A stretch of 64,000 nucleotides of DNA from DZBG01 sp049241565 (lineage in GTDB: Bacteria; Bdellovibrionota; Bacteriovoracia; Bacteriovoracales; Bacteriovoracaceae). Shown here piece after piece: positions 7,930 to 16,516 of the stretch (the stretch's first letter is position 1; each line of letters begins with the position of its first letter). The position numbers and the translations under genes were made by a program. Below the pieces are notes generated by a model. It was given only the letters and a program-made list of their open reading frames with translations. It had not been told where the DNA came from and did no database searches. The stretch lies in assembly GCA_049241565.1 (NCBI GenBank), contig JBMLQL010000024.1, forward strand, positions 54,770-118,769, given 5' to 3'.

Positions 7930-9960
7930 ATGTCTAATCCACTTCTCGAAAAATCCCAGCATCCTCACGGAGCTTTTCCCTTTGATAAGATTAAACCTGA
8001 ACATTTTATTCCTGCTTTAAAAGCAGCCATTGAAACAGCAAAAACTCAGCTCGAATTTTATAAGAAAGATAATAGTACCAACTTTCATGACGTGATGGTG
8101 AAGCTGGATGATATTACTGAAAAGGTGTCGTCGATTCATAATATATTCGAAAATCTTCATAGTGCTGAGTGCCCAGAGGAGTTAGACAAAGTTTCAGAAG
8201 AGGTTTCTTCTCTTTCAACTGCCTTTTCAAATGATATTAGTCTTGATGCAGATATTTTTAGAAGAGTGAAGGCTTGTTATGATTCTCGAGATCAACAATT
8301 GCTCACTCATGAAGAAAAAAAGATCATTGAGAAAGCATTTACCGATTTTAAAAGAAATGGGGCCCTGCTCTCTGATGATAAAAAAGAGCAGATGAGAAAA
8401 ATAGATGAAGAGCTTGCTCAGCTGGCCCTTACTTTTTCACAGAACGTTCTCAAGGCCACGAATGCCTATTTACTTGAGATCACTGATCCTAAAGATCTAG
8501 ATGGTCTACCTGATTCTTTTATCGAAGCGGCAGCAGAGCTAGCAGAGAAAAAAGATAAAAAAGGTTCATGGTGTGTATCGCTTCAGGCGCCAATGCTTAT
8601 TCCTTTTTTGACTTATGCTAAGAACCGCGAACTTCGTAAAAAAATCTTTATCGCTCATTCTTCAAAATGTTTTAATGATCAATTTGATAATCAAGAAGTG
8701 ATCAAAAAGACTTTAAAGCTCCGCCATGAGAGAGCTCAACTCCTTGGCTACAAAACTCATGCCCAGTATGTTCTTGAAGAGCGTATGGCAGAATCACCTG
8801 ATAAAGTGACTAGTTTTCTTAATGAGCTTCTTACTAAAGCTAAGCCACATGCAATGAGAGAAATTGAAAAACTGAAGGCCCTTAAAAAGGAACTTGAAGG
8901 AACAGGTGATTTTCAACGTTATGACTCTGCTTTTTACTCTGAAATACTAAAAAAACGTGAGCTTGATTTTGATGATGAGATGCTTCGTCCTTATTTTAAA
9001 TTAGAAAATGTTGTGGATGGGATTTTTGTTATCGCTAAAAAGCTATATCAACTTGATTTCAAAGAAGTCACAAATATTCCAAAGTATCATGACGATGTTC
9101 GTACCTTTGAGGTCTATGATGCTCGCAATAACAATTTCATTAGTTTGTTTTATGCAGACTTCTTTCCACGTGAGACTAAAAAAGGTGGAGCGTGGATGAC
9201 TAATTTTAGAGGGCAAGGACTCCACCATGGTGAAGTTTTAAGACCTCATGTGGCCATCGTTTGTAATTTTACAAAGCCGACTAAAACCAAACCTTCTCTT
9301 CTCACTTTAAACGAAGTGCTTACACTTTTTCATGAGTTTGGTCATGCTCTCCATGGAATGCTGACTCAATGTCGTTACAGAGATCTTTCAGGAACGAATG
9401 TGTATTGGGACTTTGTAGAGCTTCCCTCTCAGATTATGGAGAACTGGGTACTTGAAAAAGAGTGTTTGGATATTTTTGGGACTCATTTTGAAACAGGCGC
9501 AAAAATCCCAGATGATCTTGTAAAAAAAATCAAGGCCAGTGGACATTTTCTTGAGGGGATCGCTACGATGAGGCAACTCACATTCGCTCTTCTAGATATG
9601 AACTATCACTCTGTATTGCCTGAGTCAGTGAGCGATATTGGAAAGTTTGAAGAACGTTTAGTCGCTGCCACTCAGTTATATCCTCATATCCCAGGGACGA
9701 ATCAATCAACTGGCTTCTCTCATATTTTTGCGGGGGGATATTCTGCAGGATATTACTCTTATAAATGGGCCGAAGTTTTAGATGCGGATGCTTTTGAGTA
9801 TTTTCAACAGGAAGGAATCTTTAATCCTGAAGTGGCCCGTAAGTTTAGAGAAAATATTCTTGAGAAAGGTGGGACTGAGCATCCTATGAATCTTTACAAG
9901 AATTTCCGTGGCCAGGAGCCCGATGTTTCGGCCCTTCTTAGACGGTCTGGACTAGAATAA
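7930..9960 (+). CDS. M3-family oligopeptidase (oligopeptidase A / peptidyl-dipeptidase type)
   Basis: The 676-residue zinc metallopeptidase carries the M3 signature FHEFGHALHG (HExxH, about residues 467-476), followed about 25 residues later by the glutamate that completes the zinc site. Length and N-terminus (NPLLEKSQHPHGAFPFDKIKPEHF) match the PrlC/Dcp group, which degrade short peptides after initial proteolysis. No signal peptide is seen, so it probably acts in the cytoplasm. The start at 7930 has GAGG five bases upstream and follows the transporter stop by seven bases, so it may be co-transcribed. It ends at a palindromic repeat. Confidence 0.93.
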   Translation: MSNPLLEKSQHPHGAFPFDKIKPEHFIPALKAAIETAKTQLEFYKKDNSTNFHDVMVKLDDITEKVSSIHNIFENLHSAECPEELDKVSEEVSSLSTAFSNDISLDADIFRRVKACYDSRDQQLLTHEEKKIIEKAFTDFKRNGALLSDDKKEQMRKIDEELAQLALTFSQNVLKATNAYLLEITDPKDLDGLPDSFIEAAAELAEKKDKKGSWCVSLQAPMLIPFLTYAKNRELRKKIFIAHSSKCFNDQFDNQEVIKKTLKLRHERAQLLGYKTHAQYVLEERMAESPDKVTSFLNELLTKAKPHAMREIEKLKALKKELEGTGDFQRYDSAFYSEILKKRELDFDDEMLRPYFKLENVVDGIFVIAKKLYQLDFKEVTNIPKYHDDVRTFEVYDARNNNFISLFYADFFPRETKKGGAWMTNFRGQGLHHGEVLRPHVAIVCNFTKPTKTKPSLLTLNEVLTLFHEFGHALHGMLTQCRYRDLSGTNVYWDFVELPSQIMENWVLEKECLDIFGTHFETGAKIPDDLVKKIKASGHFLEGIATMRQLTFALLDMNYHSVLPESVSDIGKFEERLVAATQLYPHIPGTNQSTGFSHIFAGGYSAGYYSYKWAEVLDADAFEYFQQEGIFNPEVARKFRENILEKGGTEHPMNLYKNFRGQEPDVSALLRRSGLE

Positions 9961-9967
9961 AAATTCT

Positions 9968-10012
9968 AAAAGGTGCCAGCTACCTTTCTACAAAGAAAGA
10001 TAGCTGGCACCT
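9968..10012. repeat. REP-like palindromic repeat, copy 2 (long hairpin, likely bidirectional terminator)
   Basis: Arms 9971-9989 and 9994-10012 pair over 19 bases with one mismatch around a four-base loop. The left arm with its flank (9968-9988) matches the reverse complement of copy 1 (940-960) at 20 of 21 positions. Like copy 1, it sits exactly between two converging genes. Confidence 0.75.
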
Positions 10013-10015
10013 ACG

Positions 10016-11797
10016 TTAAAAATTTTTTCGCATTTTGGGATTCAATAAACTAAACCATTCATCAACGTTCTCAACTTCTGGAAGAAGTCTAAGCCATGCT
10101 GCAATAAGAGCTTTGTTTTGTGCCACTTTTTCAGCTTTGGTTCCACTTCTACCAAGAAAACCAAATTTCCATTTTGTTCCTACCATCGATTCAAACGAGC
10201 GCGCTAGAGTTGCGATATCAGTATTTGAGCCGATGAGTGAGGCAGCCTCAGAGTTTTTGATACTAGCAGTCCATCTTAGGCCTGACTCACGAATCGTATT
10301 CATCATCGTTTCTTGGCATTTTGTATTTTCATAATAAATAGAGCTACTATTCTCAAAGAAAACGATGTCGTCACTTTTCTGAATTGTCTTAAGTCCTTCA
10401 ATGCACCCTTTAAACATTTTTAAGTGTAGTATTTTATCATCTCTTATGGCATTGAGAATATCATAGGCAGTCGTCTCATATAGACCAACCCTCTTATTTA
10501 TAATTTTTTTGAAATCTTGTTTATTTATTTCATTGAATAAGTTTATCTGCTCCAGTTTTTTGAGGACTAAGTCCTGTTTGCATTCTAACGTTATATCTTT
10601 GTTTTTGAGACATTGTTTTTCGACAGTGTATTTCAAGTTAAAGTCATTCATGATATTGTTGATATTTATGATATCAGAGACGGCCTTGACTGATCCTACA
10701 TTTCCTAGATAATCAATTTCTCTTTTTGAAAATTGATCTAGACGTGCAATAAGCTGAAGCGACTGTTGTTTGATCTCTTCATTAATCACCTTGAGATCAT
10801 TTTTCTCAATAGCACCAATTATAAGTTCTTGCTCAAGATGAATATTGTTTGAAATTTCAAAATTTTCTTTCAGTTGATCGTTATAAGTACTAATAGTATT
10901 CGAAGCAATTTTTTGATCAATACTAAGACTTTTATAATCGCTCTGTTCTAGATTCTTCTTTAATTGCGACACAATATATGATGAAGGAACAGCCATATTG
11001 TATGCATTATTATCGACAAATCCCTTTACACTACTATTAGCATAATTAAGTCCGACAACTTCCCCCTGTTCATTGAAAACAGGAGAGCCAGATGAACCGC
11101 TTAATGTTGGCGTGTGATGAACAAGAACGTTTTCATCAAAATAATAGCCGCCACTGACGGATCCTTTTTTGACATATCTATAATCCTTTCCTGTTGAGCC
11201 TTGGATTCCTAGGCCATAAGCATTTCCTACGATCAGAAGTTTTTTTGACTTTGTTTCTTGTGTAGATTTAAGTGATAGGGGACGTACAAGATCAGATAAA
11301 TCTTTTCCGTTGTACTGATTCATTTCTGCAAGACAGAAATCTTGAACATCACAATAAAGGACCCTCTTACAGGTCACAGCATGCTTTTCTTGATCATCAA
11401 GATAGATTTCAAATTGGCGACATTCTTTTTTCTTATTATCAGTGGCAAGAACGTGCTGATTAGTAAGTACAAGGTTTTTTCCGACGAGTGACGCTGTTCC
11501 TGCTCCACCTCCACCACCTGTTTGGGCCCTAAAAACTGAACCACCGAGGTAGCGGTAAAAGCTAAAACTTGAAAAGGGGATCGTGGCCTTGTGGCCTTTC
11601 TCATCATGGGTCAATTGATTAGGGCCTGTGCGTGTGAAATTTTGTCCGGTCACTTTGACTTCATTATCTACGACTGAATAATCTTTATACAGATAGAAGA
11701 GGTGATCGATGGCCTTTGACGGGATAATAACCTGTGGGCCAGCGAGTGTTAAACTGGTGTAAATTAAGGCCCCAAGCCCAATAATTGCTTTTCTCAT
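10016..11797 (-). CDS. Secreted trypsin-like serine protease with long C-terminal region
   Basis: The 593-residue protein has a signal peptide (MRKAIIGLGALIYTSLTLA) and a chymotrypsin-fold protease domain at about residues 85-300. Triad candidates are the His in LTNQHVL (about 112), the Asp in VQDFCLAEM (about 152) and the Ser in SGSSGSPVFN (about 236). A glycine run precedes the domain. Residues 300-593 are helical, charged and unfamiliar, with several Cys. The start at 11797 is chosen because GGAGG sits just upstream and the longer frame would spoil the signal peptide. It probably acts in the periplasm or outside the cell; its targets are unknown. Confidence 0.82.
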   Translation of the reverse strand: MRKAIIGLGALIYTSLTLAGPQVIIPSKAIDHLFYLYKDYSVVDNEVKVTGQNFTRTGPNQLTHDEKGHKATIPFSSFSFYRYLGGSVFRAQTGGGGGAGTASLVGKNLVLTNQHVLATDNKKKECRQFEIYLDDQEKHAVTCKRVLYCDVQDFCLAEMNQYNGKDLSDLVRPLSLKSTQETKSKKLLIVGNAYGLGIQGSTGKDYRYVKKGSVSGGYYFDENVLVHHTPTLSGSSGSPVFNEQGEVVGLNYANSSVKGFVDNNAYNMAVPSSYIVSQLKKNLEQSDYKSLSIDQKIASNTISTYNDQLKENFEISNNIHLEQELIIGAIEKNDLKVINEEIKQQSLQLIARLDQFSKREIDYLGNVGSVKAVSDIININNIMNDFNLKYTVEKQCLKNKDITLECKQDLVLKKLEQINLFNEINKQDFKKIINKRVGLYETTAYDILNAIRDDKILHLKMFKGCIEGLKTIQKSDDIVFFENSSSIYYENTKCQETMMNTIRESGLRWTASIKNSEAASLIGSNTDIATLARSFESMVGTKWKFGFLGRSGTKAEKVAQNKALIAAWLRLLPEVENVDEWFSLLNPKMRKNF

Positions 11798-11850
11798 CCC
11801 ATCCTCCCATCTTGTTCTATAGGAGATTAAAGAGCAAAGGGGATGCCATC

Positions 11851-13113
11851 TTAGCCGACTTTGAGGATTTCTTTCCAACTAGTTGTATAGCTGGGAGATT
11901 TATAATCTGAAAGCATGGCCCAGAGTGATTTCGTTCCACAGGCCGCACTTTTTATAGTTTGTTTACCATAACGTTGATTAATCTGATCGATTAGGCTCAT
12001 GAGCTTTTCATTTCCCTGTTTGGGAGGAGCTGAAAGAAGATCTAATTGTTGTGCTCCCTTGGGGGTCATATCAAAAAGAAAGATACCTGCTTTTCTATAA
12101 GGAACTCCTCTTTGAAAAATGGCATCAACAATATCCATCCCGGCCTTGATTAATTCAAGTGTATCATCGGTAGGAAGATGAAAGGAGTGGCTTCGTTGTC
12201 CGCAGGAGAAATTTTCTTTAAAATGGCTGGTACGAATATAAACAGAAAGGGCCATACATAAATTATTTTGTTTCCTCATTTTCTCCGCGGCCTGAGTGAT
12301 GTAACTGGCCACAGCTTCACGGATTTCAGATTTTTCATAGATAGGAGTCCCAAAGGATCTCGTACTCGCAATTACTTTTTTATCATCCATCTCTGTGAGA
12401 AAAATGCAGCTAATTCCTCTGAGCTCATCTTGAATTTTCCTTCCTGTCTTAGTCAAAATACTTTGGATGAGTTTATCGTTATTAAAGTCACGGAAATCTT
12501 TAGCTGTTTTAATACCATAAACTTTAAGTTTAGCTGCAGACTTACGCCCAATTCCCCAAATGTCCTCAATGGGAAAAGTGCTAAGAACCTCTTCTCTGAC
12601 TTGAGGATCAAGAAGGCTAAAAACTCCAATAATGCGATTTTTTTTAACGATATGATTAGCTAGTTTCGCCAAAACTTTGGTTGGACCGAGTCCGATAGAT
12701 ATAGGAATCCCTGTACGTTGTTCAACAAGATTCCGTATATGGTGGGAATATTCGATAAGATTAAAATGAGTGAGTGTTGAAAAATCAAGAAAGGCTTCAT
12801 CAATAGAGTAGATTTCAAGATCTGGTGTGAAGCTTGAGAGGAGAGACATGACTCTTGACGAGAGATCACCATAAAGAGTGTAGTTGGAAGAAAAGACACT
12901 AATATTATGTTTCCTTATAAGATCTCTCATCTCAAAAAAAGGACCACCCATTTTAATTCCGAGGGCCTTGGCCTCCGGGGTAATACTCACGGCACACCCA
13001 TCATTATTAGAAAGCACAATGATCGGTTTTCGTTTGAGATCAGGCCTAAAGACCCTTTCACAAGAGCAATAAAAAGAATTACAGTCCATTAAGGCAAAGA
13101 TGTAAGGCTTCAT
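11851..13113 (-). CDS. umuC: UmuC-type Y-family DNA polymerase (polymerase V catalytic subunit), copy 1
   Basis: The 420-residue translesion polymerase has the Y-family palm motifs: ALMDCNSFYCSCERVF at the N-terminus with the first metal-binding Asp, NNDGCAVS, and YSIDEAFLDFS near residue 100 with the catalytic Asp-Glu pair. A helix-hairpin-helix region (IEDIWGIGRKSAAKL) follows, then the little-finger and UmuC-specific C-terminus. It copies past DNA lesions with UmuD'. No umuD is adjacent; the nearest UmuD-like gene is 3 kb upstream at 16441. A complete promoter with a 16-bp operator-like box lies immediately upstream, and the ATG is where transcription should start. Confidence 0.95.
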   Translation of the reverse strand: MKPYIFALMDCNSFYCSCERVFRPDLKRKPIIVLSNNDGCAVSITPEAKALGIKMGGPFFEMRDLIRKHNISVFSSNYTLYGDLSSRVMSLLSSFTPDLEIYSIDEAFLDFSTLTHFNLIEYSHHIRNLVEQRTGIPISIGLGPTKVLAKLANHIVKKNRIIGVFSLLDPQVREEVLSTFPIEDIWGIGRKSAAKLKVYGIKTAKDFRDFNNDKLIQSILTKTGRKIQDELRGISCIFLTEMDDKKVIASTRSFGTPIYEKSEIREAVASYITQAAEKMRKQNNLCMALSVYIRTSHFKENFSCGQRSHSFHLPTDDTLELIKAGMDIVDAIFQRGVPYRKAGIFLFDMTPKGAQQLDLLSAPPKQGNEKLMSLIDQINQRYGKQTIKSAACGTKSLWAMLSDYKSPSYTTSWKEILKVG

Positions 13114-13120
13114 TATTAGA

Positions 13121-13148
13121 ATTATACGTATTTTTTCCGTATGTTCAA
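13121..13148 (-). promoter_or_regulatory. Damage-type promoter of umuC-1 with 16-bp operator box in the spacer
   Basis: Reading leftward: TTGAAC (13148-13143), a 16-base spacer and TATAAT (13126-13121). The box TACGGAAAAAATACGT (13141-13126) fills the spacer, an ideal place for a repressor. Seven bases separate the -10 from the ATG at 13113 and no Shine-Dalgarno is present, so the transcript should be leaderless. The same box recurs at 16469-16484 and 63571-63586. Confidence 0.7.
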
Positions 13149-13216
13149 TAAAAATTTCAAAGTCTAATGTTCATATTCTATTGAGAGACTTTGAAAAAAT
13201 GACGATAAGAGGAATA

Positions 13217-15265
13217 ATGAAAAATTTTGAGCGTTATTATACAACTATTACTCAATTTGCTAAAAATGCGGTTATCACTCAAGGATCTAAGCAATCAGCT
13301 TTCGAATATTTATGCCGTGAGATCGCAGTAACGCTTGAGGTTAGTATTGTAGGTATTTGGTTATTCAATCAAGATAAAACGGCTATCAAAAGCTATTGCT
13401 CTTATGAAACAGATTTAGATCTTTTCACATCTGGTCTGGAAATTAAAAAAAATCAAGTTCCACTTTATTTTGATTATCTTGGAATGGAGAGAATCCTATC
13501 AGTAGGAAATACATTTGTTGATCCAGTAACAAGTGAGTTCGTAGAAAGCTATATGAAGCCTCTTAATATTCACGCCTTAATAGATGCTCCAATTTATTTT
13601 GATGGAGATATGGTTGGAATTTTATGTTGTGAACAAAAAAAAAGCACAAGAGAATGGACTGCTTATGATAAGTATTTTGTTATATCATGCGCTGACTTTA
13701 TTGGAAGGATCATAGAAGCAGACAAAAGACGTGAATATGAAAATGAACTAGAAATAAGAATTTACAATCTAGAGAATGAATCAAAAAGAAAGCTCCAAGA
13801 TTTAAATGAAGCTAAAATTAATCTTGACTTAGCTATGGATGGTGCCTCTCTTGCAAAATGGGATTGGGATATTCCTAGTGGACGAGTTATCTTTAGTGAT
13901 CAGTGGGCCGCACGTCTTGGTTATGAAGTTAATGAGCTTGAACCTACGTTATCTACTTTTAAAAGCAGGATACACCCCGATGACATAAGTATTGTTTTTG
14001 ATGCTCTCGATAAGCATCTTTCAGGTCAAACGAATCAATACGAAGCTAAATTTAGGATGATTGACAGGTTTGGATCATCGCAGTGGATTCTTGACCGAGG
14101 GAAAGTTGTACAAAGGGATGAAGTGGGGAATCCAATTCGTGCTACGGGGATAAATTTAGATATTAGTAATATCATTATGCTCGAAGAAAATCTGAAACAA
14201 TCTGAAGAACAATTATTAACGATGATCAAATCGATACCGTCTCCTGTCGCGATGATAGATGAAAATTTAAAATTTATTACTTTTAGTCAACAATGGCAGG
14301 ATGACTGGTCTTTTCTTGGAAAAGCAGAAGTGGGATGTTTCATTGGAGATATTTATCCAGTTTTTAATCGTAAGAGAGAGTGGGCGGAGCATTTTAGAAA
14401 AGTTTTACTTGGTAATGTTTTAAAATCAGAAGAAGAATTGATTGAGTTTAAAGATGAGAATCAGTATGCCTGGATCCATTGGGAATTGAGACCTTGGAGA
14501 AAGGTAAATGGTGATATTGGCGGTATTCTCATTCTTATTGAAAATATCACTCGTCGTAAAGAAGCAGAAATGAAACTAACTCAATCGTCAAAGCTTTCTG
14601 CTTTAGGAGAGATGGCCGGAGGAATTGCGCATGAAATTAATAATCCTCTAAGTATTATTCGAGGTTATGTGGACTTGATCCAAAAAGGAATTCAACGAGG
14701 AACTTCTAGTCCAGAAACATTAAATTCTCATATTGAGAAAATTGGTAAAACGGTAGAGCGCATTTCTAAAATTGTTAATGGGATGAGGCGATTTTCAAGA
14801 GACTCATCTAAAGACTCACGTATTCTTTATAGTCTTAACCAACTTATTGATGACACTCTTGATATTTCGCAAGAAAGAATTAAAAACAATGGAATCTTTC
14901 TTAATATTGAAAAGTTCCATGATAACCCAGTTGTTGAATGTAAGCCTATTGAGATGTCGCAGGTCCTCTTGAATTTGCTTGGGAACTCAATTCATGCTGT
15001 TCAACTTCATAAGCAACCATGGCTTAAAATTGTTTGTTCTGAAACAAATGAGTTCTATGAAATTCGAGTCATTGATAGTGGTGAAGGTCTGAATAAATCA
15101 ATTCAGCGAAAACTCTTTCAACCATTTTTTACAACAAAGGATATTGGAGTTGGAACGGGACTAGGTTTGAGTATTTCCAAAGCGATTGTTGAAGATCATC
15201 ATGGTAAATTATTTTATGACCCTTCTTCAAAAAATACTTGTTTTGTTATTCAATTTCGCAAGTAG
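13217..15265 (+). CDS. GAF-PAS-PAS sensor histidine kinase
   Basis: The 682-residue protein appears cytoplasmic, with no clear membrane segment. In order it has a GAF domain (about 20-165), a short coiled linker, a PAS domain with a PAC-like tail (about 195-310), a second PAS (about 315-435), a HisKA dimerisation helix with the phospho-acceptor His at about residue 472 (GGIAHEINNP) and a HATPase domain with LGNSIHAV (N box), DSGEG (G1) and GTGLGLSI (G2). No response regulator is next to it. The ATG at 13217 has AGAGG upstream; TTG 13181 and ATG 13199 are alternatives. Its 3' end overlaps the converging nuclease gene by 20 bases. Confidence 0.88.
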   Translation: MKNFERYYTTITQFAKNAVITQGSKQSAFEYLCREIAVTLEVSIVGIWLFNQDKTAIKSYCSYETDLDLFTSGLEIKKNQVPLYFDYLGMERILSVGNTFVDPVTSEFVESYMKPLNIHALIDAPIYFDGDMVGILCCEQKKSTREWTAYDKYFVISCADFIGRIIEADKRREYENELEIRIYNLENESKRKLQDLNEAKINLDLAMDGASLAKWDWDIPSGRVIFSDQWAARLGYEVNELEPTLSTFKSRIHPDDISIVFDALDKHLSGQTNQYEAKFRMIDRFGSSQWILDRGKVVQRDEVGNPIRATGINLDISNIIMLEENLKQSEEQLLTMIKSIPSPVAMIDENLKFITFSQQWQDDWSFLGKAEVGCFIGDIYPVFNRKREWAEHFRKVLLGNVLKSEEELIEFKDENQYAWIHWELRPWRKVNGDIGGILILIENITRRKEAEMKLTQSSKLSALGEMAGGIAHEINNPLSIIRGYVDLIQKGIQRGTSSPETLNSHIEKIGKTVERISKIVNGMRRFSRDSSKDSRILYSLNQLIDDTLDISQERIKNNGIFLNIEKFHDNPVVECKPIEMSQVLLNLLGNSIHAVQLHKQPWLKIVCSETNEFYEIRVIDSGEGLNKSIQRKLFQPFFTTKDIGVGTGLGLSISKAIVEDHHGKLFYDPSSKNTCFVIQFRK

Positions 15266-16007
15266 GGTAGCTAAACTTTGCTTTAAAATCCCATTTAGAA
15301 TAATCAACTTCATCTTCAATCGATTCGGTTTCCAAAAAAGGGAAAAAGTCGATATTGGTGATTGCCTCAATATGGTTAATAGAAGTTGTGTAAGATTTAA
15401 TGTCTGAATGAGGAACATCTGTAGAAATGAGTAATCCAATTCCCAAATATTTTTTCCCTTCCTGACGAAGAATAACTTTATAGTACTGTTCAGGAACAAC
15501 GACCTGTTGAGGACCGATCACTGCAAGATTGTCTTTGAGAACTGGGCCAGTGACGATCCATAGCTTTTTATATTTTAAAACCCATGCTCGAACGAGTTCT
15601 TCTAGCGTGCCCCACTTTCCTCGATTAAAATTGGCCGGTTGAGGAGTCATATTACTGAAGTAGAAAGTTTCTTGCATAGCTGTCTTGTTCCATTTCATAT
15701 CCCCTGCTGGAAGCAGGTGACCGCGATCAAACCCTGAGCCTTGATAGTCAGCTTGAGTTGCACTTCCTGTTCTCACCAGTGGATCAACCTTAAATGAGTT
15801 TGTTCGATTGACACAGTTTTGAAGCTGGAAAAGCTCGAGAGTATAAGAGATCCAGCGAGAAACTTCATGGGGTTCAGAATAGCTAAGAGTATAGTATTTG
15901 TGTTCGATGATTTCTTCGTCAAAAATTGATTGAGCAAGAGGGCGATAGATGGCCAATGCCTGAAGAGGCAGCAACGTGAGTAGTAATCCCATCATGAGAC
16001 GTGACAT
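15246..16007 (-). CDS. Secreted DNA/RNA non-specific endonuclease (NUC/EndA family)
   Basis: The 253-residue protein starts with a signal peptide ending near LQALA. The betabeta-alpha-metal motif DRGHLLPAGDM contains the general-base His, and FSNMTPQPANFNRGKW carries the metal-binding Asn and following residues typical of Serratia-type nucleases. It should cut single- and double-stranded DNA and RNA outside the cytoplasm, with a Mg ion. In a scavenging or predatory bacterium such an enzyme would release nucleotides from foreign nucleic acid; that role is inference. Its tail overlaps the sensor kinase gene by 20 bases in opposite orientation. Confidence 0.93.
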   Translation of the reverse strand: MSRLMMGLLLTLLPLQALAIYRPLAQSIFDEEIIEHKYYTLSYSEPHEVSRWISYTLELFQLQNCVNRTNSFKVDPLVRTGSATQADYQGSGFDRGHLLPAGDMKWNKTAMQETFYFSNMTPQPANFNRGKWGTLEELVRAWVLKYKKLWIVTGPVLKDNLAVIGPQQVVVPEQYYKVILRQEGKKYLGIGLLISTDVPHSDIKSYTTSINHIEAITNIDFFPFLETESIEDEVDYSKWDFKAKFSYPTCEIE

Positions 16008-16087
16008 CTTATCTTCCTTGATAATGACTCTCTTTAAGGATCACCTCAAGTCGAATTATTTCCTAGAAAAATAGCTTTTTACTCAGT

Positions 16088-16441
16088 TTAATTCATCTTA
16101 TGAACAACCCAAGAAACGACTCCAAAGATAGTAAAATCATCATCTTCGCTAATATCAATTAATTTCTTACTTTGAAGGTAACGCTTACCTCCTTTGATGA
16201 GTATCTTTCTTAAAAGAAATTCACCTCGATGATGGCCAACGATAAGCTTTCCAGACTCTGGGATGAGAGAGCGATCAATAACGAGGAGATCTCCTCTATG
16301 AACTAGCGGGGCCATGGCATCAGAGTCCATTTTCATAAAAAAAGTAGAGGAGGGGTTTTGAATAATATGTTGATCAAGGGAGAGAACGCCTTCTCGGTAT
16401 TCTTCAGCAGGGGAAGGGAATCCAGTATTTTTGACGGACAT
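16088..16441 (-). CDS. UmuD'-like protein: naturally truncated, protease-dead UmuD homologue
   Basis: The 117-residue product aligns with E. coli UmuD from just before its self-cleavage point. NTGFPSPAEEY corresponds to C24-G25-FPSPAADY, so only six residues precede the position of G25 and the N-terminal arm is absent. The catalytic Ser60 context (GDSM) reads SDAM here, putting Ala at the Ser position. The catalytic Lys97 (EFTVKKL) aligns with EFLLRKI, putting Arg there. The rest (GDLLVIDRS, FGVVSWVVHKM) is well conserved. It is thus equivalent to already processed UmuD', the form that joins UmuC in polymerase V. No in-frame start exists upstream before the -10 box, and a GGAGG ribosome site precedes the ATG. 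Confidence 0.85.
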   Translation of the reverse strand: MSVKNTGFPSPAEEYREGVLSLDQHIIQNPSSTFFMKMDSDAMAPLVHRGDLLVIDRSLIPESGKLIVGHHRGEFLLRKILIKGGKRYLQSKKLIDISEDDDFTIFGVVSWVVHKMN

Positions 16442-16464
16442 AAAAAAGCCTCCGCATTTCGCTG

Positions 16465-16493
16465 ATTGTACGTAAAATATACGGACAAGTCAA
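16465..16493 (-). promoter_or_regulatory. Promoter of the UmuD'-like gene with the shared 16-bp box
   Basis: Reading leftward: TTGACT (16493-16488), a 17-base spacer and TACAAT (16470-16465). The box TACGTAAAATATACGG lies at 16469-16484 on the + strand, filling the spacer and touching the -10. Unlike umuC-1, this transcript would have a leader of about 17 bases with a GGAGG ribosome site. Confidence 0.7.
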
Positions 16494-16516
16494 GAGAAAG
16501 GTGAAGGCCATTCTTT

